DNA of 64,000 nucleotides, from positions 62,909,355-62,973,354 of the forward strand of contig OY978525.1 of the NCBI GenBank assembly GCA_963854835.1, written 5' to 3'. This stretch comes from Megamerina dolium (lineage: Eukaryota > Arthropoda > Insecta > Diptera > Megamerinidae). Shown here one piece after another: positions 53,850-63,842 of the stretch; the first letter of the stretch is position 1; each line of letters opens with the position of its first letter. The position numbers and the translations under genes were made by a program. Under the pieces are notes generated by a model. The model saw only the letters and a list, made by a program, of their open reading frames with translations. It was not told the DNA's origin and searched no databases.

Positions 53850-56260
53850 GTTGATTTTTTATCATGTAACCAGGCAAGTAAAAGCCTTTGTACAGGGCGG
53901 CTAATGACCAAATCGATACATTACGAACGAACTCATCGTTGTCGGAATACAATGCTGTCACTCATCCCGTTTTGCATAAAGTCGGTGGTGTATCTTAATT
54001 TTTAATGACCACAAAGTCGCCTATCTTCATATTTTGGACGTTTTTGAAGATAGCTATCGCTCCATCATTTCCAGAATCGTGATAAGCTGTCGAGCCAAAC
54101 CAATACCTGAGCCGATTCTCCGGCCGTTCAACTGGAATTTGCTCACCCAGAGTTGGAACTAACGCTTCTCCAATTATTAAATGCCCGGTTGTAAGAGGAT
54201 TTAGTCTCGAAGGGCCGCGCTTTCGGCACAGTATGTACGTGAGTTGAGGGTTGCACCTATCTCTGCCAATAATGTCTGTACCGTTTCAATGGTTAATAGT
54301 CGAGCGCCGACAACTCGACGCAGATGAGGGCAGCAGCCGGGGTAATGAAATGTCACTCGGTTTGTCGCGCTAAAATTTGCTAGAAGAAGTCTGAGGTTTG
54401 CCAAGTTTGCAACATGCGTCCCAGCTCTCGCTCGGCTCCTACAAAATTGGTGTCACTATCACTCACTCACTCACTTATTCTCTCATTTTTGCCATCAACA
54501 TTTCTCACATTATACAACTCTAGATCAAGGACCTTGCTAAAGTTCGTACACCAATGACACAAGTAATGTAGTAGTTTCAGATGTATTGAACGAGTTATGA
54601 GCCAAATTAATCTTTCCTTTCCTGGGGGTATCGCAGGATTCCGCTGGAAGACAGGTAAATATGCTTCTGAATATTTTAGCTGTCTGGTGTCATCTTCGAA
54701 ATAGCCTCATTGCTCTTGTCTGATCCAGAAATACAGTGAGTCATTGAGTACCTTAACACTCAAGTGTAGTTTACGTCTATTTGGGAATGATATTTGACAA
54801 TGTTGGGCGAATCTAAACACCCAAGCCGTTACTCTTATTAAACGAGTGAGGGACAAACATCCATGTAATAATGATTCATCCTTTATAAATAATGCTCGGA
54901 CGATTACCATAAATTGATCATCATTGGTTGTCTTACCCTTTGATTGTAGTCTATATCCTCTCCCGATCTTTACCAGGCGGCATTCCTTGTTCACCTCTAA
55001 TTCAACCTTTCGACATTCCTCTAGATATCAGATCGGCCAAACTCAGTCGATCAGCACACACCTCCACTCGCAGTTTGTCATGTTTTTATTTGTCTGTCAT
55101 ACTCGATTCTCCACAAACTGTTTTATGCTACCTCTGTCAGGTTTCAACCTAAACAACACTACATTGGAGTCCGACTAACAATTAACCGAACTGATTTTGA
55201 TCCTATGAAGAGTTTAGCAAATGGATTTCACGCGCTGCATTAATTCATTGAGTACCGTTGCTGCTCACAATTCGAGTCGCGGTGTAGTCTGTGTTCATAA
55301 GGCGCCACTTTAGATTTTGTTAGATTGGAGGTCACTACTCCTATGTCCTATATGAATATATGGCCGCTCCAAATGCTCGGATAGATGCTTCGAAAATGCC
55401 ATGTAAAGCTATATTTAGCCATCGTGCGTAGCTATCCAACGCTGTATACGAAGGCTACTGAACTGTTGTATTTGAGAGAAAATACCCCGTCACGCCATCC
55501 TCAGCGGTCCAGGTAATCTTGTATCCGACCTAATCCGGCCTAATCTCTCCTGCCAAATTTTTTTAAGTAAATCCTTTATTTATATTATTATGCTAACCCG
55601 ATGGAGTCATAAACTTATGCGGTGATGCTTACGTTTAGTCTAATAAGTAGGTTCCACCATTGATAACGATTTCCGCTGACGGAATCTATTTAAAATCCAA
55701 CACTTATTGTTCCATATGGGACAAGAGTCAAGAGTCTTCCACATCCGATTGTAGGCCGATAGACCGGTACATATCATTCGAATTTGACCGGCATTTAGTA
55801 AGCCCCCAGATTCCAAAAGCTGTTTTATCTCCTGGCATAAGAACAGCAATTCCTTTTCTGTGTCAGCACCAGCCAAACAGTCGTCCACATAAAAATAATA
55901 GCTCATCCGCTGACGGAATCTATTTAAAATCCAACACTTATTGTTCCATATGGATGTTCAGCCAAGAGTCTTCCACATCCGATTGTAGGCCGATAGACCG
56001 GTACATATCATTCGAATTTGACCGGCATTTAGTAAACCCCCAGATTCCAAAAGCTGTTTTATCTCCTGGCATAAGAACAGCAATTCCTTTTCTGTGTCAG
56101 CACCAGCCAAACAGTCGTCCACATAAAAATTATTCAATACAGCCTGAGCATTTAAGGGAAATCCGAAGCGAAGTTTGACAATCAGTTTCTCACAGTATGA
56201 CCCCTTCGCAAATAATTTTGGTCCCAATTCAAAAATTCGTTTAATATTTCTCCTCACGGC
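53850..56260 (-). pseudogene. BEL/Pao Pol remnants (RT and integrase)
   Basis: RT: FYVDDCLAGADTEKELLFLC, with the YVDD catalytic box, then QEIKQLLESGGLLNAGQIR; this part occurs twice because of a 234-bp tandem duplication. Integrase region: LTRLIRVTAWVFRFAQHCQI (about 54860), and HLRRVVGARLLTIETVQTLL then AEIGATLNSRTY (about 54330-54230), the end of the integrase catalytic domain, followed by a GDFVVIKN-like piece of the Pao C-terminal domain at about 54020. Many stops and missing segments. Non-functional. Confidence 0.7.
55672..56139 (-). repeat. Tandem duplication, two 234-bp units in BEL/Pao RT
   Basis: 55672-55905 and 55906-56139 match except for a short variable stretch near 55720/55957. 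The YVDD-containing segment is therefore present twice. Divergence shows it is older than the 706-bp and 1457-bp duplications. Confidence 0.88.
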
Positions 56261-56469
56261 TCATGCGCCCAGTCGCAGGACATCGGTGAAATGCATGATC
56301 TTCTGAGCAGCTAAGACAGAGCTTGTAATTAGCGGTTGATGAAACGTTAGACCTCATGCGCTGATTCATCGAAGAAATGTTAATTTCTCGCTGACATTAG
56401 TGACAGGCTGTGTAGTACGATTTAATAGCCCGCTACTTTGATGCTCAAGCAAAGAAAAGAAGTCTCTTT

Positions 56470-56860
56470 GCAAATTCGGGTTTCAAAATATGGGCCGTAG
56501 TATTTCCTACTAACTAGGGGACACGCTGTCTAACCGCGACTCCATAAAGATTAGTATAAGCAAGTAACGTTGCTCCTCCAGTTGTCTCGCCACTATACGC
56601 ATGCTGTTGCGTGTAACATCAAGCATATTTCGAATCGATGCATGGGCAGCCCTTGGCCAAACGGGCAAGTCATAAATTGCTGAGTAGTGTACGGTATTGT
56701 ACAAATATTCATTATCATATGCTAAACACAATACTTTCCATGAGTCAACGAAGCTGTTGTATCGCTGAGTCCAATAACCTAATTCTCTAGCTACCTCCTC
56801 TTTAACACAGCTTTGGAGCCGACGAATCCGGTGCAGATTCGTGAGGTGGGGATGCCAACC
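56470..56860 (-). pseudogene. BEL/Pao Gag fragment
   Basis: Minus-strand reading: EEVARELGYWTQRYNSFVDS, then VLCLAYDNEYLYNTVHYSAI, YDLPVWPRAAHASIRNMLDV and YLLILIFMESRLDSVS. This is the order of the BEL/Pao Gag capsid-like region (DUF1759-type), where a W..F...F core is followed by LP.......I..LLD and a KLDS-like motif. A different family from the gags at 12259 and 27079. Incomplete at both ends. Confidence 0.6.
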
Positions 56861-56924
56861 AGTGGGACTGACGCTGAATTTGAGATACAGTATTCTCTAG
56901 ATCCGCCCGCATATAATTATAGGG

Positions 56925-57294
56925 GGGACGTCGCACAGGGGAAGGAGTTCAAAATCTTACTTGAAACTCCCAACCTTTTTCCTTTAAACGGAAACTTCTT
57001 CGTTTTCGCTAAAGAAACGCGACTTCTTTATTTTGCTTCTTGCTGAAGACTCATTCTTTATTCGTTCTTTTTAATCTTACATTCTACTTATCTGTGCGCG
57101 CAGGCACTTGTATGTATAAATGTATGTGTGTGTGTTTGTTGTTTGCATGCATTCCAAAGTGAGCGTTATTTGCTTGGTCAGCGGAAAAGTGTAACCAAGT
57201 TGCATTCGTTTCAAGAAAGAGTTCACGTTAGAAGTCTTTCTTGAAATGAATTTTGTTTATTTATTATTTTGTGTGTGTAGGACACAATATGTGA
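56925..57294 (-). repeat. 3' LTR of errantivirus 2 (left boundary uncertain)
   Basis: The minus-strand start AGTCACATATTGTGTC at 57294 directly follows the polypurine tract and resembles 17.6/297-type LTR starts (AGTGACATATT...). The left limit is placed near CATATAATTATAGG (about 56920-56930) because BEL/Pao gag is readable up to about 56860. The true edge may differ by tens of bases. Confidence 0.5.
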
Positions 57295-57306
57295 CTCCTC
57301 CACCCC
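57295..57306 (-). promoter_or_regulatory. Polypurine tract of errantivirus 2
   Basis: The minus strand reads TAGGGGTGGAGG immediately before AGTCACATATT. Confidence 0.65.
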
Positions 57307-57394
57307 TAGATTCAACGGTCCCTGTTGAATTATTTTTATTTTATTTATTTATTTCTTTTCGTCACTTTGGCATGTTGCAATTTTCTTATTCGTA

Positions 57395-57439
<45 letters not shown>

Positions 57440-58102
57440 ATTATTATTAATATTATTATTATTATTGTAGTTTCGTTTTTAATATGTTCTTAAACAGAGT
57501 TTTGATTTTATGAAACGAATATGTAAATAAACTCAAGTATTAATTCTTATATTTTTTAAAATAATAACATTCAAAATACAAAAAAAAACATCTAATATAA
57601 AAACCATTTTTTAATGAATATAAAACTCCAGAACATGAAATAAATCTCTCCATTCTTTTGATTCTGATTGAAGTCGCATAACATATAGTACACAAATACA
57701 ACTACATTTACACACACACAGAGATACAAAAAATATTCTTAATAAATATACCATACGATTATATAACTACATATTAATATTGTATTATTTAATAACTAAG
57801 CTGTGTCTTAATTAAAATAATACATACATGATTGAATCGCAGTTAGCTCTAATTGTAACAAGTAGTATTAAGTATTTTAATTATAATTCGTGCATATATT
57901 TGCATATAATTAAAGGGGTTACTTTATTTGCGTTAAACTACAATATATTTATTTTATATAGTGTCTTACATTGAGATGGAAAAAGTGCTTCACATGGATA
58001 GGAAGTGTTTAGTTCAGATGGACAAATTAATCGTTGCCGATATTAATTCATAAAAAATAGTGGGATAATATTTTGTTTTTGCTAAGTATTCTGTAGCTAT
58101 AA
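57307..58102 (-). other. Untranslated region between env and 3' LTR, with (ATT)n microsatellite
   Basis: About 800 bp without coding, unusually long for an errantivirus. Contains an (ATT)n tract at about 57395-57466. I see no further gene. Confidence 0.5.
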
Positions 58103-58446
58103 CTACATTGTTGTAACTTCTACTCTATTCTGTCCATTTTTAGGACCTAACAGTGGACCAATTATGGTTTCTGATTTTTGAGTGTCTCTTTCATTTGGGG
58201 CTGATTGAATAGCCAGTTCTACGTTTACATTAGTGTTCTTCTTATTTTTGTTATATATTATACATATTATTAAGATTCCTATCGCTATCAATAGTATTGT
58301 TAATGCGCTTATACCGTAATTGATATCTTTGTGCAGTTTTAGTTCTTCGAGTTTATTAATGTTTTCTTTTTGTTTTATTATTATTTCCGAAAAGTTTATT
58401 TCTCTTTCAAAGTGTACTGTGTTATTTTCTTTTTCGGGGTAGATGC

Positions 58447-58843
58447 AAAGAATATTGAACTAAAGAAGCTGCATACCCAACAGCATGTGAATTTCAGGTG
58501 TGACTAAAACGCGGTCACACTCAAACGGCAGCTATATATGAAAATTTTAACTTAAAGTCGAAATTTTTTGAGTGGTGCTCTCGCATTTGGTTGAGTTTCC
58601 TACTCTTTTGAAAGTATTATATTTCTGTATGAAAATTTGTTATTTATTTATTTATGAAAAAATATTATTTATAAGGAAAATGCTACGTTGAAGTTTTATA
58701 TGAAAAATGAAAATATTTTGAATGATTTTGAATATTTGAAATGAAAAGTTTTTAATTTTCCCGATTTTGTACAAAACGAAATTGGATTTATCAGGCGCCC
58801 ATGGAAAACAATAAGCAATTTTTCAATTTTTATTTTTCAAAAT
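58447..58843 (+). repeat. Left arm of the foldback element
   Basis: 397 bp, inverse of 59041-59437. Contains GCAGCTATATATGAAAATTT and several AAATAAATAAAT-type tracts. Confidence 0.92.
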
Positions 58844-59040
58844 ACGAAATACAAAATTTGCCTACATCATACAATCATGTACACATGTAGCCATGACAAC
58901 GTAAAAAATTCAATAGTAAATTTTATATATATATATATACATATATACGTATGTAGAATTTTCATTCATAAATTTTGCATGGAAATCATTCGAAAATTTA
59001 CATTGAAAATTTCAATTGTTTTTGAGAAATTTGAAAAATA

Positions 59041-59437
59041 TTTTGAAAAATAAAAATTGAAAAATTGCTTATTGTTTTCCATGGGCGCCTGATAAATCCA
59101 ATTTCGTTTTGTACAAAATCGGGAAAATTAAAAACTTTTCATTTCAAATATTCAAAATCATTCAAAATATTTTCATTTTTCATATAAAACTTCAACGTAG
59201 CATTTTCCTTATAAATAATATTTTTTCATAAATAAATAAATAACAAATTTTCATACAGAAATATAATACTTTCAAAAGAGTAGGAAACTCAACCAAATGC
59301 GAGAGCACCACTCAAAAAATTTCGATTTTAAGTTAAAATTTTCATATATAGCTGCCGTTTGAGTGTGACCGCGTTTTAGTCACACCTGAAATTCACATGC
59401 TGTCGGGTATGCAGCTTCTTTAGTTCAATATTCTTTG
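59041..59437 (-). repeat. Right arm of the foldback element
   Basis: 397 bp, inverse of the left arm with only a few mismatches (for example CCCGACAGC versus CCCAACAGC). Confidence 0.92.
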
Positions 59438-60566
59438 GTAGATGTATTTTTCTTCAACAATGACTTTTGTGTTTTGAAATATTTCGTTATTTATCTGAAT
59501 TCTACAATTGTAAAAGTTTATTAGTGCGTTACCTTCAAGCACGATTTCCCTATTATCGCAATTCTGTTTTATCTCTATTTTATTTGCATTTTTTATTAAA
59601 ATCGTATCATCTTCGATATTCTCGATTGTTGTTTTATTATTATGTTTTGATTTACATTGGTTAAATGGGCAAATGCTGATTTCTTTTAAATTTTTGAGGT
59701 GTGCTTTCTCTGTAAATTTGTATATTTTGTTTCCTATTGTAATGACGTATTTCTGTTCCTCTATAATTTCGAAATGTTGTTTATTGGGTATTGGGGTTAT
59801 TAATGTTAAATCTGCTTTAATGTATGATGTTGGTATTTTTATAGCTAGGATTAACGAGTCATCTTTGTATGAAAGAAGTCCCATTTCTACATTTTTTAAT
59901 TTATACACATCGATGTTAAATTTCTCGATTTCTTCTGTCGATAATATACTGGGGTGTAATATATTATGTTTTGCTGAGGCTATGTTGTCTTGAATCTGTT
60001 CAATTTTACTTTCTAAGTATTTGAGTTTGAGCATTTGATCAAAGTAGAGCATGTGTTTCGTGGTTCTATCATTGGATGTTCTTATTTCCTGAAAGGCTTT
60101 TAGTATTTCTGTTCTATCGTTCTCTATGGTCCTTTTAAGTGTGTTTATGGACCTGTTAAAATTGTCGTTTATATATATTTGTTTATTTACCGTTTCTATT
60201 ATATTGTGGTTATTTTTTTCTATTATATCTAGGTGCTGTAATATATTTTCTCTATCCTCATTATCCATTGTTCCAAAAAGCCATTTTTGTGTGGTCCCTA
60301 TAATATTTATTAATCCCCTACGTTTCCTACTTCCTTCTATTGGCATTAGTGTATTTATTTTTGCTTTAATAATTTTTATTTCTTCGTATAGCATTTCTCT
60401 GTCGTTGATGGTGAACTGGTTAAGGTTATCTTCTAAATTATGTTCTATTTTATTTATAATTTGTTTAAATTCATTAGGGTGTATTATATGTATTACCGTT
60501 GTCGTTTGATTTATTATTTCTATTTCTCTGATCCTTATTTTCGCGCACCCCGTTTCGTTTTCCAGT

Positions 60567-63500
60567 TTATTGATCTGTAGAAGTGCGTTGATTGTCGTTA
60601 TTATCATTAGTAGTATTGCGATTTTCGCCATTTTGATCCTGAAATTTAAATTTTCGTTTAACTTGGGTTTTGTATGCTTTTTTAAAATTCGAATCTTTAG
60701 ATACTAAATGATTTCCCTCTTCTCTAAAGTTATCTACTCTTTTATATCTTGGTTGCGTTTTACTAACCCTAAAGTTCTTTATGTAATTATTCTGAAAATC
60801 CTGTATGTTTACTCTATTCTCCCTGTTATTGATATTATTTATCTTACCTTCTTTCTGTTTTTGTAGGTTTTCTGCAAATTCAGTTAGTTCTTGTTCAGAA
60901 AGTAGGTTATTTATGAAATCGATTGGTCTCCTTTTTATCGTAGAATGTATGGTATTATTGTAAGCGGTTATTGCTTTGGATACCTTTTCTTTTAAATCAT
61001 CGCTATTATTTGTATCAGCATTAAAAAGTCTTAAGTGTTCATTTAATGTAGAGTGTAGTCTTTCAACATCTGCGTTCCCTGTCTTATTATAAGTGGTTGT
61101 TAGGTGTAGATTTATTTTGTTATCCTTTAGAAATTGTTTGATTGGTACTGTATCCAATTCGTTGTCTGTTATTAAAGTTTCCGGTTTGCCTAAATATTGA
61201 ATTCTTTCTTTTATGGCATTTATAATTGATATCCAAGTTCTGTCTTTTAATGATTTGGCTGTTGCGTATTTAGTTAATCTATCGATGCTTGTGAGGTACA
61301 TTACGCCTCTTTGTGGGTACCAAATATCAAAATGAACAATTTCATTATGTTTCCTGGGAGTCTCTGTGATATTTAAACTATGTTTGATAGGGTTCCTGTC
61401 GAATTTCGCTTTGTTACATATTTCGCAATTATTGATGTATTTCTGTATTTCCTTTTGTAGTTTGGGGTAGTAATGTGTTTTCTTTATTTCATCCAATATT
61501 TCATTTATTCCCCTGTGATTATTTTCTAAGTGTTTCTCTTCGATCAATGTTAAAAGTTCTCCTCTATCTATTATGTCTTTTAGGATTATATTCGATCTCA
61601 TTACCTTTAAGCTTGTGTTGTTTGCGAAAAATTTTATATATAACTCTTGAAATTGTAGGAAATATTTGTCATCTGGGCAGTAAGTTACGATTAATCCTTT
61701 TCCAGGTAAATTTTCTTGCATTAATTTTAAAATGTCACTTTCGAGTGTTACATTTATTGTGCTTCTTATTCTCTTTTGATATATTATTTTCTTTGTTACT
61801 GTTTGTCTTTGCGCTCTTTGAATTATCAGTTGATTTTTATATATGTTGATTGCATTCTCCGTTATTTTTATGAAGTGTGTACTATCAGTTTCTGCACTGT
61901 GTATTGTGTTTATATCGTCATCATCGAATATTTCGTTTAGATTTAACTCCATCGCATTACTATTTTCGTAATTTAGTCTGCTTAAACCATCAGCAATTAC
62001 GTTTTCTTTTCCTTTTATATAATTAATATCAAAATCGAACTCATTTAGCTTTATTTTCCATCTTTGGAGTTTGGCATTTGGTTCTTTTAAGTTGTTCAGC
62101 CAGATTAATGGTCTATGATCTGTTCTGATAGTGAAGTGACGGCCAAATAAGTATGGACGGAAATATTTCGTCGCCCAAACTATCGCAAGTAATTCTTTTT
62201 CTATTGTACTGTAATTCTTTTCGTGCCCGTTTAGTGATCTACTCGCATAACAGATAACTTTATCGGTTTGTAGTAATGCTGCGCTTAAAGCAAAGTTGCT
62301 GGCATCTGTCACTAGTGTGAAGGCTTTACTGAAATCTGGATGAATTAAAATTAGTTCTGCTTTTATTAGTTCCTTTAGTTTATTAAATGCTTTTATATAA
62401 TCTTTATCATTGCAGTTTATTTTCGCATCTTTCTTCAAGTAATTAATCATGTGATACGCAATTTTCGAATAATCTTTGATAAATCTTCTGTAATATCCTG
62501 TAATTCCTAAGAATGCTTTTATCTCCTTAACGCTTTTTGGAAGTAGAATCTTTTCTATTGCTTCCACTTTTTGCGGGTTTGGTTTAATACCTTCTTTTGT
62601 AATCAAATGGCCTAGGAACTTTGTCTCTTGCCTTAAAAAGTCGCATTTATTTATTTGTATTTTTAAATTTTTCTCCTTCAATCTCATTAAAATTTTACTC
62701 AACGATTCTAGGTGTTCTTCTACGCTTGTAGAAAATACTAGGATATCGTCCATGTATACAGTACAAATTTTTCCGATATATTCTTTTAGAATTTCGTTCA
62801 TTAACCTTTGGAACGTTGCTGGTGCATTTCGCAGTCCAAAGGGCATTCTTAAAAATTCATAATGTCCGTTTGCAGTGGAGAACGCTGTTTTATGTATGTC
62901 GCGTTCGTCCATTTCAATTTGATGAAAACCTTTGGCTAAATCAAGCGTTGAAAAATATTGGCATCTTCCCAATTTGTCAAATATATCGTCTATATTTGGA
63001 ATTGGAAATCTGTCTTCCGTAGTTACGCTATTCAACTTCCTATAGTCAATTACAAGACGCCATTTTTGTTCGTTGGGTGCGTCCAGCTTCTTTGGTACCA
63101 GCCAAATAGGGCTGTTGTAAGGACTAGAGGATGCTCTGATTATGCCTTGGGATAACATTTGGTCTATTTGTTTTTCTATTTCTGGTTTGTGGATTTCTGG
63201 GTATCGGTAAATTTTGGAGTAAACCGGAATGTCATTCTTAGTCATTATTCTATGTTTAGTTGAACTAGTAAATGTTAAATTATCATCTTCATTATAAAAT
63301 ACACTTTTATATCTTTTTAGTATATTTATAAGTCTGTTTCTGTCCATACCGTTAAGGTGATTAGTATCAACGAATTCTGTGACACATTTGTCTTTTACAG
63401 CGTTATTGAAGATTTCCACTTCATTTTCTTTATAACTTATTCTGCTGTACATTTCTTCTTCTTTTGTTAAATAAAAATTGATTATTGTTTTATTTGTTTT

Positions 63501-63842
63501 TAAAATTCTGTTTGGGTAGTCTACTATGCAATTAAGTTTTGTTAAAATATTATTACCAATTAGTCCGTCAAAGTTCTTGTTGAAGTTACATTCAAGAAAT
63601 TCGCACATGAACTCTCTTTCATTGAATTCCTTGAACATTGGGAATTTACAAAGTTTCTTAACTTGTGTTTCTCTTCCCAGTGCTGTAACTTGCACATTTA
63701 TTTCGCTCTTCCATTTCGGGTTACATACTCCTTCATTGATCAAACTGAACTCTGCTCCAGTGTCAATGATGAAATATAGTTTTCTTGCGTGTGTATCGAT
63801 TACTATATAGGGTAATTGTTTTCTGGACCCAACTGAAAATTT
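60567..63842 (-). CDS. pol: Errantivirus 2 Pol polyprotein (protease, RT, RNase H, integrase), intact frame
   Basis: Open from the frameshift site at 63842 to the stop at 60567; the first ATG in frame is at 63743, but translation is expected by -1 shift from gag. Protease DTGAEFSLI lies just upstream of that ATG. Counting from the ATG: RT fingers WRLVIDYRKLNSV (about 228-240), LRMPFGLRNAPATF and catalytic YMDD (330-333). RNase H TDASNFALSAALL, EKELLAIVWA and RTDHRPLIW follow. The integrase has HHCC residues (HLENNHRG ... CEICNKAKF), then acidic residues in HFDIWY, ITDNE and ADVERLHSTL. The Asn/Lys-rich C-terminal tail is followed by env with a short overlap. No inactivating change seen. Confidence 0.9.
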   Translation of the reverse strand, partial: KFSVGSRKQLPYIVIDTHARKLYFIIDTGAEFSLINEGVCNPKWKSEINVQVTALGRETQVKKLCKFPMFKEFNEREFMCEFLECNFNKNFDGLIGNNILTKLNCIVDYPNRILKTNKTIINFYLTKEEEMYSRISYKENEVEIFNNAVKDKCVTEFVDTNHLNGMDRNRLINILKRYKSVFYNEDDNLTFTSSTKHRIMTKNDIPVYSKIYRYPEIHKPEIEKQIDQMLSQGIIRASSSPYNSPIWLVPKKLDAPNEQKWRLVIDYRKLNSVTTEDRFPIPNIDDIFDKLGRCQYFSTLDLAKGFHQIEMDERDIHKTAFSTANGHYEFLRMPFGLRNAPATFQRLMNEILKEYIGKICTVYMDDILVFSTSVEEHLESLSKILMRLKEKNLKIQINKCDFLRQETKFLGHLITKEGIKPNPQKVEAIEKILLPKSVKEIKAFLGITGYYRRFIKDYSKIAYHMINYLKKDAKINCNDKDYIKAFNKLKELIKAELILIHPDFSKAFTLVTDASNFALSAALLQTDKVICYASRSLNGHEKNYSTIEKELLAIVWATKYFRPYLFGRHFTIRTDHRPLIWLNNLKEPNAKLQRWKIKLNEFDFDINYIKGKENVIADGLSRLNYENSNAMELNLNEIFDDDDINTIHSAETDSTHFIKITENAINIYKNQLIIQRAQRQTVTKKIIYQKRIRSTINVTLESDILKLMQENLPGKGLIVTYCPDDKYFLQFQELYIKFFANNTSLKVMRSNIILKDIIDRGELLTLIEEKHLENNHRGINEILDEIKKTHYYPKLQKEIQKYINNCEICNKAKFDRNPIKHSLNITETPRKHNEIVHFDIWYPQRGVMYLTSIDRLTKYATAKSLKDRTWISIINAIKERIQYLGKPETLITDNELDTVPIKQFLKDNKINLHLTTTYNKTGNADVERLHSTLNEHLRLFNADTNNSDDLKEKVSKAITAYNNTIHSTIKRRPIDFINNLLSEQELTEFAENLQKQKEGKINNINNRENRVNIQDFQNNYIKNFRVSKTQPRYKRVDNFREEGNHLVSKDSNFKKAYKTQVKRKFKFQDQNGENRNTTNDNNDNQRTSTDQ

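Larger units (their letters stand above)
53850..56860 (-). mobile_element. BEL/Pao retrotransposon, internal region, heavily decayed
   Basis: From the right: gag core (56860-56470), RT with a YVDD box (56260-55640, partly duplicated), and integrase plus the C-terminal Pao domain (54994-53850). No LTR recognised. The right side abuts the LTR of errantivirus 2. Confidence 0.75.
58447..59437. mobile_element. 991-bp foldback element inserted in env, exact 7-bp target duplication
   Basis: Two 397-bp inverted arms (58447-58843 and 59041-59437), almost perfect, around a 197-bp centre. Ends CAAAGAATATTGAACTAAAG and inverse. The flanking GTAGATG (58440-58446 and 59438-59444) is a 7-bp target duplication within env coding sequence. 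No coding capacity. A 7-bp duplication plus long arms recalls Galileo/P-superfamily foldback elements, whose preferred target, as I remember it, also starts GTAG. That affiliation is inference. Confidence 0.9.
58103..60631 (-). pseudogene. Errantivirus 2 Env-like glycoprotein, disrupted by a foldback insertion
   Basis: Starts at 60631, overlapping the end of pol by 65 bp. Residues 1-17 look like a signal peptide (MAKIAILLMIITTINAL). A furin-type basic site RKRR (residues 102-105) is followed by GLINIIGTTQKWLFG, the conserved fusion-peptide-like region of insect errantiviral and baculoviral F-type proteins. The frame ends prematurely at about 59420, just inside the inserted element. On the other side of the insertion (58438-58103) the same gene continues with a juxtamembrane part, a transmembrane segment (ISALTILLIAIGILIICIIY) and a cytoplasmic tail. 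As it stands the protein is truncated and lacks its membrane anchor. Confidence 0.82.

Noticed and set aside
57395..57466. Short regular repeats considered as a CRISPR array
   Set aside because: An ATT microsatellite without spacers, in a eukaryotic genome.
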